Assembly: GCF_014839805.1 (NCBI RefSeq)
Contig: NC_051123.1
Coordinates: 1,408,727 to 1,472,726, forward strand
Length of the DNA stretch: 64,000 bases
Direction of reading: 5' to 3'
DNA from: Manduca sexta
Lineage: Eukaryota > Arthropoda > Insecta > Lepidoptera > Sphingidae
Below, piece by piece: positions 1-10,126 of this stretch. Numbering within the stretch: position 1 is the first letter of the stretch; each line of letters begins with the position of its first letter. A program made the translations under genes and the position numbers. The notes beneath the pieces are model-generated. The model saw only the letters and a program-made list of their open reading frames with translations, had not been told where the DNA came from and searched no databases.

Positions 1-1520
1 TTGCAAAGTATACAAAATTGTGTTAAGTATTGAAATACACAAACAAATTTGAATCTGATTCTATTGTCTAAGAAAGCAGCAGTCGCAAATCACTAAGTAA
101 ATGACCCTACGTACAAAGAACAACACGCCATTGTTACAATACAAAACGACATCACAAAACGAAATGAAAGTGCTTTCCTTTCTTCGTACAATATTTGCAT
201 AGAGCAAACTGTTTTAAAAATAACACCTATAGTATCGAACAGTCATCTCACGGTTTGCTTCTGAGAAATATATTTTTGTATTGAATAAGTTTTATACAGG
301 AGTTTATGTATAATTATTGATTCGGGGAAAAATAAATGACTTAACGCAAAAATGCGGCGCTAGACTCTACGTTATTCAATTTGCTGAAAAACATATTTAG
401 TCATGCTTGGGCAACACTAATACAATTGTCAAATTATCGCACTAAGGCTCCTAAATAAATGTTATTCGTTGTATAAAATATTAAAAATAAAATGTAAATT
501 TGTTTAATTGTCTCAGTTTTTAATATGCCGTGAGGTTATTATTTATTTCATGGATAAGTTTTACTAAAGATTAAAAAAATTAGCAATAAATGAAACGGAG
601 CGTAAGTATGATGTAGATGTATCTACGACTTGTCGCTATAATTTGACAAATTCCATTAGGTATGACATTTTATGCAGTGGCAAAGGGCCATTATAACCTG
701 ATTCTTACCGGCTTCTCTTTATGTAGAATCTATTTATCATTAGAACGATTTGCAGCATTTATTCACACATATGCTTCAGGCTCCCATTCGGAAAATTTTA
801 CCTTCGTCACTGATTTTATGTCAAATATGTCACTACAAAAGTTACGCTGTCAACTACGATCACACATAAATGATAATCAAATTAGTGCTATTCACGTCCC
901 TCTAACTAGCAGATAATATTTACATGAACATTGTGAAATAAGTCCTAAACATGTTACATACTTTGTGAGAAATTGGAGAAGCATTTATTCCAAACAGTAT
1001 TTCTGCACTGGAGTCTACAATTAATATCTCTTTGGCAAATTTTACTAGCATAAATACAAAATATTGTCAACATGCTTGGATCAAGTGAGAAGTAAACGCA
1101 GAAACCACTAAATGTATTTAGAAGAAATTGAACACACAGATAGACGATGTGGTGCCGTCGACCATCAATATAGAGCCTACTATTTATCCCAGCAAAGTAC
1201 ATATTGTACTTTTAATCGAGAAAAGTCTACTGCGGGCGGTACCGATATTAAACGCAATATTTCTTCAAACCTAACCTCTATAATCATTATCAACTTAAGA
1301 CATAATAATCATGTGCTAACTCATGACAACAACAATGTCTTAAATTTTTAGACAGAGTCCACTCCATCAGCTTTGAATAGGAAGCTGAAGTCAATGACGT
1401 TGGATTTAGAAGCAATCTAATTCATATTGCGTAATGTTGCATTAGATTAGAGCTGTAGACTGTAGACTGAAGCTTGGAACTAAGACGATCATGACAAATT
1501 GCATCTTAATGAGAATAGTA

Positions 1521-1824
1521 GGTCTCTCATATGTGAGAGTCCGCCTGAGTACTGTATCATTGCAATGTCTATTTCTACCGCCAAGTAGTAGTGTATAGTC
1601 ACTGTTGTGTTCCGGTTTGAAGAACATTATAGCGATGTAACTACAGGACATAATAAAATTTAACATCGCATATATCAGGAATCAGGATGGCGAGCGTAGA
1701 GGCATACCAAACAATACTTTGTAATTCAAGGTGTTGGATGGTGTTTCTACTGTTTATATGCGGTCGTATCGCTTATCATTAGGCGAACGGCAAACTCGTC
1801 TCGTCATGCAAAGCAATAAAAAAA
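1521..1824 (+). repeat. ~300-bp A-tailed interspersed repeat, copy 1
   Basis: Starts near 'ggtctctcatatgtgagag' and ends at 'aaagcaataaaaaaa'. The same unit recurs at 16478-16795 (minus), 21543-21822 (plus), 24718-24967 (plus) and 35737-36032 (minus). The A-rich 3' end suggests a retroposed SINE-like element. I see no clear pol III A/B boxes, so the class is uncertain. Confidence 0.75.
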
Positions 1825-2137
1825 GGCTTGATGAAGACATGCCTTTTCATGTTACATTGTAAAAGACTATTAATTTAGTAACCGTTCAAGTTAGTAATGT
1901 CGAGTTTCTAAATACTTAGTTGAATTTTAATAGTCAAATGTTGAATTTCCAAATTGTTTCGAGCGAATCGACAATTATTCATCAGATGTTACATTTATTT
2001 GAATATGCATTAGGTTTTGACAGAATGAAAATGAGAACTCGACATTGAGTATAAGTGTTAACTCTTGATGGTTCATTGTGTACCCAAATGTCATTGATAT
2101 AACATATATCACAGGAAATTACAGGAAGGTATCAGTG

Positions 2138-2240
2138 GCGAAAGGTGAATATTTTCGAAAGGAAACCCGACACAACTTATAGGTACTGACATGCATGAAT
2201 GCGATCTATAAATCCTTCTAATAATTAGATTCTACATAAC
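2138..2240 (+). repeat. Dispersed repeat shared with 19255-19335
   Basis: Both places share 'ataggtactgacatgcat'-like and 'taataattagattctacat'-like segments in the same order. The family is not identified. The 19.3-kb copy lies directly beside a Helitron-like tail. Confidence 0.45.
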
Positions 2241-2765
2241 AATGGCTGCTAAATAAACTTTAGTATCTGAAAAAATTGCGATTTACTCTTTAGCGTTTCG
2301 TTATCTATGTATTGTAATATGCACCTTTTTAGCTTTCTCTATTTACTCAGCTCCAAACCCACTAAAATAAGTTAATAAATGAAGATTTTTAATGGGTTTA
2401 GTTATAGATAGTACGTAGATAACCAAAAGTTAAAATGTGAAAATCACATTTTTTTAGATACGATGATTTACTTAGAAGCCAGTACAGGGAGGCCAGCAGG
2501 AATTGAGTTATTTGGACTCCTCTCTACTTGTAGATATCTATTGTGTTATGTCCCAAAATATATCCAATCAGCAACTTATAGGCCTCGTATAAGCTTTGCT
2601 GGACTATATCAACACGATATCTATAATCCTTTTAACTTCTTCTGTCATACATACAAATTAGCAGAGGCATCTCGAAGGACCTTAGTAATATACCTCTGTT
2701 TTATAACTTACTAACCTTATTACTGCATCCGTAAAGCCATCTTTAATTAATTTCTGTCTACATTA

Positions 2766-2950
2766 GTGAAGTCTACCAATCCGTACTAGGCCAGCATGGT
2801 GGACTAAAGTCTAACCCGTCTCAGTAGTAGAGAAGGCCCGTGCCCGGCAGTAAAACAGTATACAGGCCAGCGTGGTGGACTAAAATCTAATCACTCTCAA
2901 TAGGAGGCCCGTGCCCAGCAGTGGGACAGTATATAATACAGTGCTAATAT
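2766..2950 (+). repeat. SINE 3' region, tandemly doubled
   Basis: The 3' half of the tRNA-headed SINE seen in full at 56079-56398. The segment 'ggccagcgtggtggacta' followed by 'aggcccgtgccc' occurs twice in a row, so the 3' portion is duplicated in tandem. The tRNA-like head is absent. Confidence 0.7.
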
Positions 2951-3351
2951 TATTTTTATTATTAGAGACAAAGCAAACTATCTAGGAAAAGCGCGAATAA
3001 AAACTATCGTTCTCATTTCACGAGCAAAAACAGTTAACAAACAAAACAAATAGGTGTCTCTTTCTCTCGGCCAGTAATTATACTCAGCGTTCAGCAAGTA
3101 CCTGTGTTCCATCGTCAAAACCCAGCAAAGCGTTAACAAAAATGAATGAAGCCTCCACAATAAAACTGTAAAAGGTCGAATGCTAAACCGACCTCAATAC
3201 TTATTTCTGGTTTTCGTTTCCTTTCACGCTTGTCTATGCTTTTAAAAACTAATAAAAAAACTTCACTTCAACTGACATAAAGTGTAAACCGGGTTTCAAA
3301 ATGTAAATTGTAAAGTTCAATTTGGCGATTAAATTATGTGAATGTACCTAC

Positions 3352-3480
3352 CGGCGGGTATCTCTCCTCTTCGGCGCTAAGAAGGTCTCCGACAGAAGAT
3401 GCTCTCGCTTGGTTCGCGAGATGCCTCCTATTCAAAACGTAAGATAACTCATCCAAGTAACCTAGCGTTAGATTCGCCAT
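3352..3480 (-). CDS. First coding exon of an unrecognised gene (partial)
   Basis: Reading the minus strand, an ATG at 3480-3478 in a favourable context (aaaaATGG) opens 43 codons without a stop, beginning MANLTLGYLDELSYVLNRR and ending ...SAEEERYPP. It finishes at a good donor, CCG|GTAGGT, in phase 0. Composition is clearly richer in GC than the surroundings, and codon use looks like a real exon. The leader just upstream is GC-rich, with an initiator-like TCAGTT around 3620-3625 and a short upstream ORF. The peptide is polar and helix-prone, with no signal peptide or membrane segment and no domain I recognise. The rest of the gene must lie to the left: no second exon was found between 1 and 3351. 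Function is unknown. The exon call rests on start, donor and composition only. Confidence 0.55.
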
Positions 3481-3660
3481 TTTTCACAACACAATCACTA
3501 TCATTTACCGTCACAGACACAATGGTTTGGCAACAATGAAAAGGAAATGTTTCACGTAAACAATTTGTCGCGACGTCACGGCAAAAACGGGCGTGCGCTC
3601 AACGCCATGGTCTGCACAGAACTGAAATGCGCGAGCTCTCTGCGCCGCGACGGACACAAA
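3481..3660 (-). promoter_or_regulatory. Putative core promoter and 5' leader
   Basis: This GC-rich block precedes the exon at 3352-3480. On the minus strand, TCAGTT (3625-3620) fits the arthropod initiator consensus and would put transcription start near 3623, giving a leader of about 143 nt. No TATA box is evident at the usual distance. Within the leader, 3608-3576 encodes a 10-codon upstream ORF with a strong start context (accATGG), closed by TGA before the main ATG; it could damp translation. Confidence 0.4.
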
Positions 3661-6060
3661 TTAACGTCGAAAGTATGTTTTAATTTTGGATTACAGATGT
3701 TTTTCAATGCATGTTTAGATTTATAAATACAATGCACACATTATGAAATAACGTAAACACAATAAAATTATTAAATTAATAACAAATGCGTCACCTAGTT
3801 GAATATTTCAGTCAAAATATACCTTAAAGAGACTGAATTGTTATTAATTCTAAATTTAAATTCAATAATTGGATTACAAATATAGAATCACTACATAGTG
3901 ATTAATTACATTATTACTTCATCATCTAACTTGTAATTTCAATATTGGTCAGAATCCACAGCCTCTGTGGCACGGCAGTTCATTGGATGCGAAGCAAAAA
4001 CCACTCATTCGATTCTTGCAATGGCACTGATATTTATTTTTGTAGGTCCGCAAAAATTTGCTTCGGGTCTCAGTATGAGACCGAGTCTCGTAATAACACA
4101 TACGTTACAAAACAACATCGTATTTGCATCGTACTTCGTTAGGACTTTATAGTTTTCATGCTACTACATCAAACTTATTACATAAATATTCATGTGTTAA
4201 AATAATTAGAAATCTTGAACTTGCAAACTAAGCCGCAGTAGTGCAGCAAGGTAAACCGCTTTTTAACACCAAACTGGATTAAAGGTCAAACACCCAAACG
4301 TGTAACTGCAGAGCTTCTAAAAAGTATTATAAAAATAAAAACAAAATTGGCTTTGATCTTTGATTCGCATTTTAAAAATCGAATCTTCAATATCGTGCAT
4401 CCATAATCTGCTGATGTATAAAATGCCATTGATGATGTCTTTAGTTTTTTTAACTGATTTTGATACAGCTTAAACTGTTGAAAATTCTCGGAGTGAACTC
4501 ACAGGTATGTAGATTACCTCATATTTTATTTACACTTTATTTCTTCTATCAATACTATAAATGTCGTAGTCTATGATGATCTTTGTTAGAAATAATAGCA
4601 GAAACCGCTGGACGGATTTAAATGAAATTTAGGACGCTGGTAGACCATATATTGCATAAACATGTAAGCCCACGAAGGAAATTCTTTATTTATTTTATTT
4701 AATTTATTTCATAGCTCTATTGTACACCATATACTTACAAAACAGTGTGCTTAATATTAAAACAATGAAGCCTGAAATGAGGTGCAATTGGCGGTCTTAT
4801 CACTCGAGGTAATCTCTTACAGACAATTATTGGATGGAATAAAAGAGAATGATGAAAAGGGTAGTCTATGGCGTACATGTTAGCTAATATTACAAATATA
4901 TATAAAGAATATAGCACAGTATTTACAGACCATATACTTACAATAATATAATATATTACCTACATACTCGTACATATATAAATAATGAAATTAGTGGTAA
5001 ATGGGCCTAGTGTCCAACAGTGGGCCAGTATTTATAAGATTGTCTATTATAAGACTAGTATTACTAAACAATAATGGTATTTAAGTTACATACTTATGTG
5101 GTTTAGCTGTGAATATTGTATCTAATGTTAATGTTTATTGTTTTTATCAATATACAATGCGGTTAGCTCGTTATTTTCATATTCAGTGATATTGTGACGT
5201 CATGAAACGATATTTAATTAAATTTTAGTCATATTTAACAAGGACTTATCTTCGCTTATTTAGTTAAATATACCTTTTTTTTTTGATACAAAACAATCAA
5301 TTTTGAGTACATACTTTTTAACTAGTGAAAATGAATGTGTATTTTTGTCATCATTTTCTTTGCTAGTGCGTATTTTCTTTGGTATATTTCTGTTTTATAT
5401 TTCTATAAGTATGTAATTCGGCACGTGGCAGTCTATTGACGTCATTGCAATTGATGTATGCACGATAGTGCAAATTTAGTTGAGCGAGTTTAAATATAAA
5501 ATTTTTATGGCTGAAATAAACCCATCGACTTTAATCTAGTGGCTGCGTGGGCTTCCAATAAGGGTGACCAGAGTTCGATTCCTTGGTCGGTAATATTATA
5601 TGTTTCTGTAAGTACCGAGATGTTTTTTGCCTAACTAGGCAAACGAGTAAGCGGTCGGCCTGATTGTAAGCATCATCCGCCACTCAAGGACTTTAAAATG
5701 CCAGAGGCACAGTCAAGCCGTTGCCTACCGGACTCATAAGCTATTTGAGTCCCCTAAACTCTGCAGTTAGGCAGCAAAATCTAGAAACACAGCCAAACAA
5801 CGGTTTGGCTGTGGCAACGGCCTACCAGACCTATAAGCTATTTCAGTCCTCTAAACTGTGCAGTTAGACATCAACATCTAACCCAAATTGTGTCAAAATT
5901 TACTTAAAAAAAGTGTTACAAAGCTCCCATATAATGTCTTAGCTCTGCTGTTAGTGAAATTATTTATTAACAACGGCGTTTATCATTAAACGAGTATATT
6001 TGTTCCATCTTCAATCGTTTATACATATAAATACTACTACTTCTAAAGAAATTTCTGACC
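3661..6060. other. AT-rich gene-free stretch
   Basis: No supported exon. It holds repeat debris: a SINE-derived scrap near 5000-5035, a tRNA-like B-box remnant 'gttcgattcc' near 5573, and the local duplication at 5633-5885. Confidence 0.55.
5633..5885 (+). repeat. SINE-like fragment with internal direct duplication
   Basis: 5633-5700 resembles the 'gcaaacgag' dispersed repeat also seen at 29330-29420. Then 'ataagctattt' followed by 'ctaaact' and 'cagttag' occurs at about 5737-5775 and again at 5831-5870, with a hairpin 'agccaaacaacggtttggct' between the copies. Confidence 0.5.
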
Positions 6061-6070
6061 ATAGTTATGT

Positions 6071-6104
6071 CGACTGACGAGGGATAATTATCTCTCGTCA
6101 GTCG
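6071..6104. repeat. 34-bp near-perfect palindrome
   Basis: The arms are 'cgactgacgag' and 'ctcgtcagtcg' around 'ataattat', with a single mismatched pair. A related palindrome with similar downstream sequence ('ccactccacttac') is at 54541-54574, so this is part of a dispersed repeat family, not a single-copy operator. Confidence 0.7.
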
Positions 6105-6496
6105 GCATTTTGGACTCCACTTACCATCAGGTGCAGAGGGGTCAATTTGAGTATAAAAAAAGAAGTACACAAGGCAAGATATTATATAATCCATAGTTAC
6201 GTGGCAAATCTTTGTAACGGTTGCATCCGCGCGTATTCGCGATACTTCAGATGTTTCGTCTCTCGCGTCTCCGATCATCCATTTCCTCGGTTACGTAAAA
6301 CCCGGCCACAATGCCTTTGCGTCACGAACCTTGTGAACTCAACTATGTATTTTAATAACTCGGATATTTTGATGGTGTTTGTTACTGTGGGAACGGTTAA
6401 GGCGAAAGTGGCCTAATTGTATTTTTCAATAGATTGTTAGTAATTGTAGAAGAAATTATTTTTGATTTTTCAAGAAATTTAAAAACGGGTTACTCT

Positions 6497-6760
6497 GGTT
6501 GACTGTCTCAGCGTAGTTGGATGGTGTGCGGAGCTCTGAGATCCTGGGTTTGAATTCCAGGTCGGGTAAAGTGATATTGGGTTTCTTTGCTCTATTGTAG
6601 TCTGGATACTGAAAATAGTGCCCGATATGGCGTTAGGCTCGCCCCTTATCGCATCATGGGACGAAACACACAGGAGAAAACTGGGTGCCTGGATGCACCT
6701 CTGCTTGTCCCTTCGGGGATAAAGCCATGATGTGCAACTCTGGTCAAAGGAAGTTGAAAA
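6497..6760 (+). repeat. tRNA-headed SINE, family C
   Basis: The head carries a pol III A-box-like 'gcgtagttgga' and a B-box 'ggtttgaattcc'. The body contains 'cccttatcgcatcatggg' and ends near 'cccttcggggataaagcc'. Related copies are at 15886-16105 (minus), 52440-52605 (minus) and 53225-53370 (3' part). Confidence 0.7.
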
Positions 6761-7399
6761 AAATCTATTTCAAAATCATTATAAATAAATAAACACTCTA
6801 TACTGACTTCAGAATAAAAAACTCATACACTTAAATTCGGAACAAATATTTTATTAAACAAAATAAATATTCTTACTAAGTATAATTATCCACGGATTAG
6901 AATTGTGCAACTATAGAAATCGATTAAAAAAACATACATACATGTCTTTTTAAATTCAAATGTCATTTAATGTTGAGGTGACCCGAAAGTCTGAATATTT
7001 TGGCGCCATTTTTTATATAATCATTATAGAATGCATTAGCTATGAACGTATAATTTAAATGTCAATGGGTTAGATGTTTCTAAATGTTACTTATAAAACT
7101 AGTTTCCGTAATGACTGTATTGAGAATAAGTTGATTTAAGAAATATTTTGATGGTTTAAAAAGTCTAAGATAAGAGATATTGCATAAAATCTTTTCGTAT
7201 ACAATGTTTCCTATATTAAATTGAATTGTACATGGTATACACACATAACATAAAAACGATAGGTCTAATTTAATTGATCGCTGGTAATTAATCATCATAA
7301 TTGTCACCTTTCTACTTTTTACCACCGAACGCAAAGGGGCACGGTGGTCTTTATCCGGGCGGATATATAAAATTCGCGAAAAATGATGTGTGAGCCTAT

Positions 7400-7580
7400 A
7401 AAATTTTAGGGTTGCCCTCGATTTCTCCAGGATCCAATTATTAGATCCTGACTTGGTGCCTATGGGACCACTTCAGAAGTATCCGCTTACAAACAAAAAA
7501 AGAATTTTGAAAATCGGTCCACAATTGGCGGAGTAATCAAAAACAAAGAAAACAGTCTAATTGAGAACCTCCTCCTTAGA
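7400..7580 (-). repeat. Dispersed lepidopteran-type repeat fragment
   Basis: Contains 'agggttgccctcgatttc' with 'aggatcc', followed by 'aaaatcggtccaca'. The pattern resembles non-autonomous elements common in moth genomes. Ends are not defined, and the class is not assigned. Confidence 0.35.
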
Positions 7581-7690
7581 AATCGGTAAAAAATATCCTA
7601 CCACCAGCAAAATCAGGCCATCGCTATATCAAACACAAATCTAATAACAATAAAATATGGTTCATAATACTTTAAGTTGCATTTTCTTAA

Positions 7691-8044
7691 GTGTTACGTT
7701 GTCACCCAGCACCGGCCGTAACACTTCACGACCCAACTAGGTAATGTAACTGCACAATAAATGGCTAGGTTTTTTATAATCTAGCTTTGTTCTGTTGGTG
7801 TCGTAAATTCTAGTTTTTACTGGTCTCTTTCCGAGTTCGGTGTGTGATTGTTTTCGTTTGTGAACGAGTGGGATTGTTTAGTATTTTATTAATTTCCCCA
7901 AGATACAGGCATTGCCTAGTTTGGGGGCCCCTGTCAATTGATGTTTTGTTTTAAATTATTTATAAGCACTAACATTACATACTAATAATAATTTAATTAA
8001 GTATATGTGTTACTACTTGTTATATTTTGTTGGTGCATAATAAA
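7691..8044 (+). other. Possible element end with hairpin and poly(A) signal
   Basis: GTGTTACG (7691-7698) pairs with CGTAACAC (7717-7724) as a hairpin. About 310 bp downstream there is an AATAAA (8039-8044). This could be a solo LTR or a LINE 3' end, but I could not find matching termini or a target duplication. Confidence 0.25.
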
Positions 8045-8204
8045 ATCATTTATTATTATTTATAATTTATTAATTAATTCAGTCTACCCTTTGTTTAAAT
8101 TAGTGATCGAACTGTAATGGTTTTCTTCTTCCAACTACTTTCGACCTTAAAAGGTGCGTGAACCTAATATTTGTGTGCAGAATCGTATTCACATTTGAGT
8201 TTCT

Positions 8205-8337
8205 GAAGATGGTTGCCACCTGACAGAGGTCGCAGGAACTCTGGACCCAGGCGGCTTCTGATAAGTTGGTCGGCTAATCTTTAGGGTAGCCTATGTTCAG
8301 CAGTGGACTTCCAAACGCTAAAGATGACAATGATGAT
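8205..8337 (+). repeat. LINE 3'-end fragment
   Basis: Shares 'cctatgttcagcagtggac' plus a run of 'gatgatga'-like triplets with the copies at 30444-30610, 38018-38106 and 45083-45210. The pattern (coding-like tail, 'cagcagtggac', then short triplet repeats) fits the 3' end of an RTE-like LINE. Confidence 0.55.
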
Positions 8338-8419
8338 TTACGAATCACAGACCAACCGGTAATTATAATTGATCAACCCCTAAAGTGTTATAATTCATTA
8401 GCAAACACAAAATATAGCA

Positions 8420-8592
8420 TGCGGCGATAGCCTAGCATGCTTCAATAGTCTAGTTGGTTGTGGAATGGACTGCCGAGACGAATGTCCGCAGGTTCCAATC
8501 CCAAGGGCACACACCTCTGACTTATTTAAAAATTATGTGTGTATTCATTGTGGATTACCGCTTGCTGTAACGCTGAAGGAAAACTTACCGCA
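8420..8592 (+). repeat. tRNA-headed SINE, family A, altered head
   Basis: The 'gcggcgatagcctag' head is interrupted by an 18-bp insert before 'ttggttgtgg', so the A-box region appears twice in part. The B-box 'ggttccaatccc' and the 'cacacctctga' body follow. The 3' half is missing. Confidence 0.65.
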
Positions 8593-9076
8593 AATATTAG
8601 CATAATTTGGTTCAAGAATCCAAGTATAAAACTTGATATCTTGATAATGGTAGCGTCACACACATTATTTTATTAATATCTTATCGATGATAACGCAGTG
8701 GACTGAGTCATTGCTTTAATTGTGGTCACAATTTTAATCCATAGATAGTAGATAAGCTTCAAGAACGGTAAATTCGGTGACACGGCCAACACCTACAGAT
8801 CAGACACTCCACATTAGGTTAAAGCAATTAAGACGAATTTTCGACGTTTAAGGCGGTTTAGAATTCATTCGCAATTTACCCATTTTTTTTCGAAATTACC
8901 TAAAACCGATTTTGCTCGCGGCTTCCCTCACATAAAACTCCTTTCGGAATAGAAAAATTCCTAAACCACTGTTGCAATCCATAGTGTCATTTTTACGACA
9001 CCGGCGCCATCTATTTAAAGAATATTTTTTTAATTTAGATATTTCCTACAGGAGCAAATCAATGGGACATTAAGTA

Positions 9077-9382
9077 ATGTAATATCAGCCCTGTATTATA
9101 TACCGTCCCACTGTTGGCCATGGGCCTCCACTACTGCTAAGAGGAATTAGGCCTTAGTCCACCACGCTGGCCTAGTGCGGTTTGGTAGACTTCACACACC
9201 GTCGAAAATTCCTATAGAGAATTTCTTAGGTATGCAGGTTCCCTCACGATGTTTTCCTTCACCGTTAAAGCAAGTGATAATTCACAAAGTATACATACAT
9301 ATTTTTTTAGAAAAGTCAGAGGTGTGTGCCCTTGGGATTTGAACCTGCGGACATTCGTCTCGGCAGTCCGTTCCACAACAAC
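9077..9382 (-). repeat. tRNA-headed SINE, family A
   Basis: A nearly full copy in reverse: 3' end at 'tataccgtcccactgttgg', B-box complement 'gggatttgaacctgcgg' near 9337. The head stops at 'ccgttccacaac', without the usual 'aactaggctatcgcc', and passes directly into unrelated sequence. Confidence 0.75.
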
Positions 9383-9397
9383 ATTAAGTAGCATATT

Positions 9398-9515
9398 GGT
9401 TAATCCAAGACATGGTCTATCCGTGTGCCAAATTTCATCCAAATGCGTTCAGCGATTGCTGAACGAACATCCAAACATTTTCAGAAACATTCTCATTTAT
9501 AATATTAAGAAAAAA
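9398..9515 (-). repeat. Fragment of a dispersed repeat
   Basis: Contains 'tgccaaatttcatccaaatg' and ends at 'cattctcatttataatatta'. Similar 'aaatttcatccaaat' blocks recur in several places (for example about 50360). It looks like part of a Helitron-like or LINE-derived non-autonomous repeat. Confidence 0.4.
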
Positions 9516-9877
9516 GTATATTGAATAAGCAGTGTAAGTAAGATAAAATAAAATCTTCTGTAATAGAATTTCCAACGAATTAATTATTAAGTTTACATCG
9601 TTTTTCAAAGTTCGGAAACCGCCGCCGTTCCTAACAAAAAAAAATCTCGACAAATTCTCACAAAAACTGCACTGATTGTGAATGTCGATCTTGATAACTA
9701 TCGCGCAGTGGCAAGTTCGATGCTCGGGTCGGTGTACTTACGAACAATGTTTTCGAATTTTGAATGTTTTAAATACAAAATCAAAAAGTGGAAAGATTAA
9801 GTTAAAAAGTATTCGTGCGGAATCCTGGTTGGGTTATAGTCAGCAGAGTATAACAACTACATTATTCGTAGGTAAAT

Positions 9878-10126
9878 CGACAGTTCCCAAGAACAAAAGC
9901 TCATCTGCAAAATGTCTAGTTGCAGTATGCAGGTTTTAAGTTAAGTGAAAGTATAAATATAAGTTACTAATTTCAAAACTATTCAATAAATAATTTAATT
10001 TATATTTTAAGGTGGGTAATTGATTTCATAAATTAATTAATTTATAATTTTTTCGCTAAACTTAAAACCTTCTTACTGTAACTAGTTATTTTGCAGATGA
10101 GCTTTTGTTCTTGGGGACCGTCGAAA
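9878..10126. mobile_element. Hairpin MITE (~249 bp)
   Basis: The ends are long inverted repeats. The core 'cccaagaacaaaagctcatc' (from 9886) has its complement near 10097-10116, and similarity continues inward through 'tagtt.cagta' and 'aggttttaag', giving arms of about 75 bp or more. The outermost paired bases are CGAC/GTCG. It has no coding capacity, so it is a non-autonomous DNA transposon. I could not settle the target duplication or superfamily. Confidence 0.7.

Larger units (their letters stand above)
1..3351. other. Non-coding stretch left of an exon
   Basis: No exon could be supported here on either strand. If the minus-strand exon ending at 3352 is real, this is its first intron. 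It contains one A-tailed repeat (1521-1824), the 2138-2240 repeat and a doubled SINE 3' end (2766-2950). The short open frames lack exon-like splice borders and have AT-driven composition. Confidence 0.6.

Noticed and set aside
7691..8044. Solo LTR
   Set aside because: No matching TG...CA termini or target duplication could be placed, although a hairpin and AATAAA are present.
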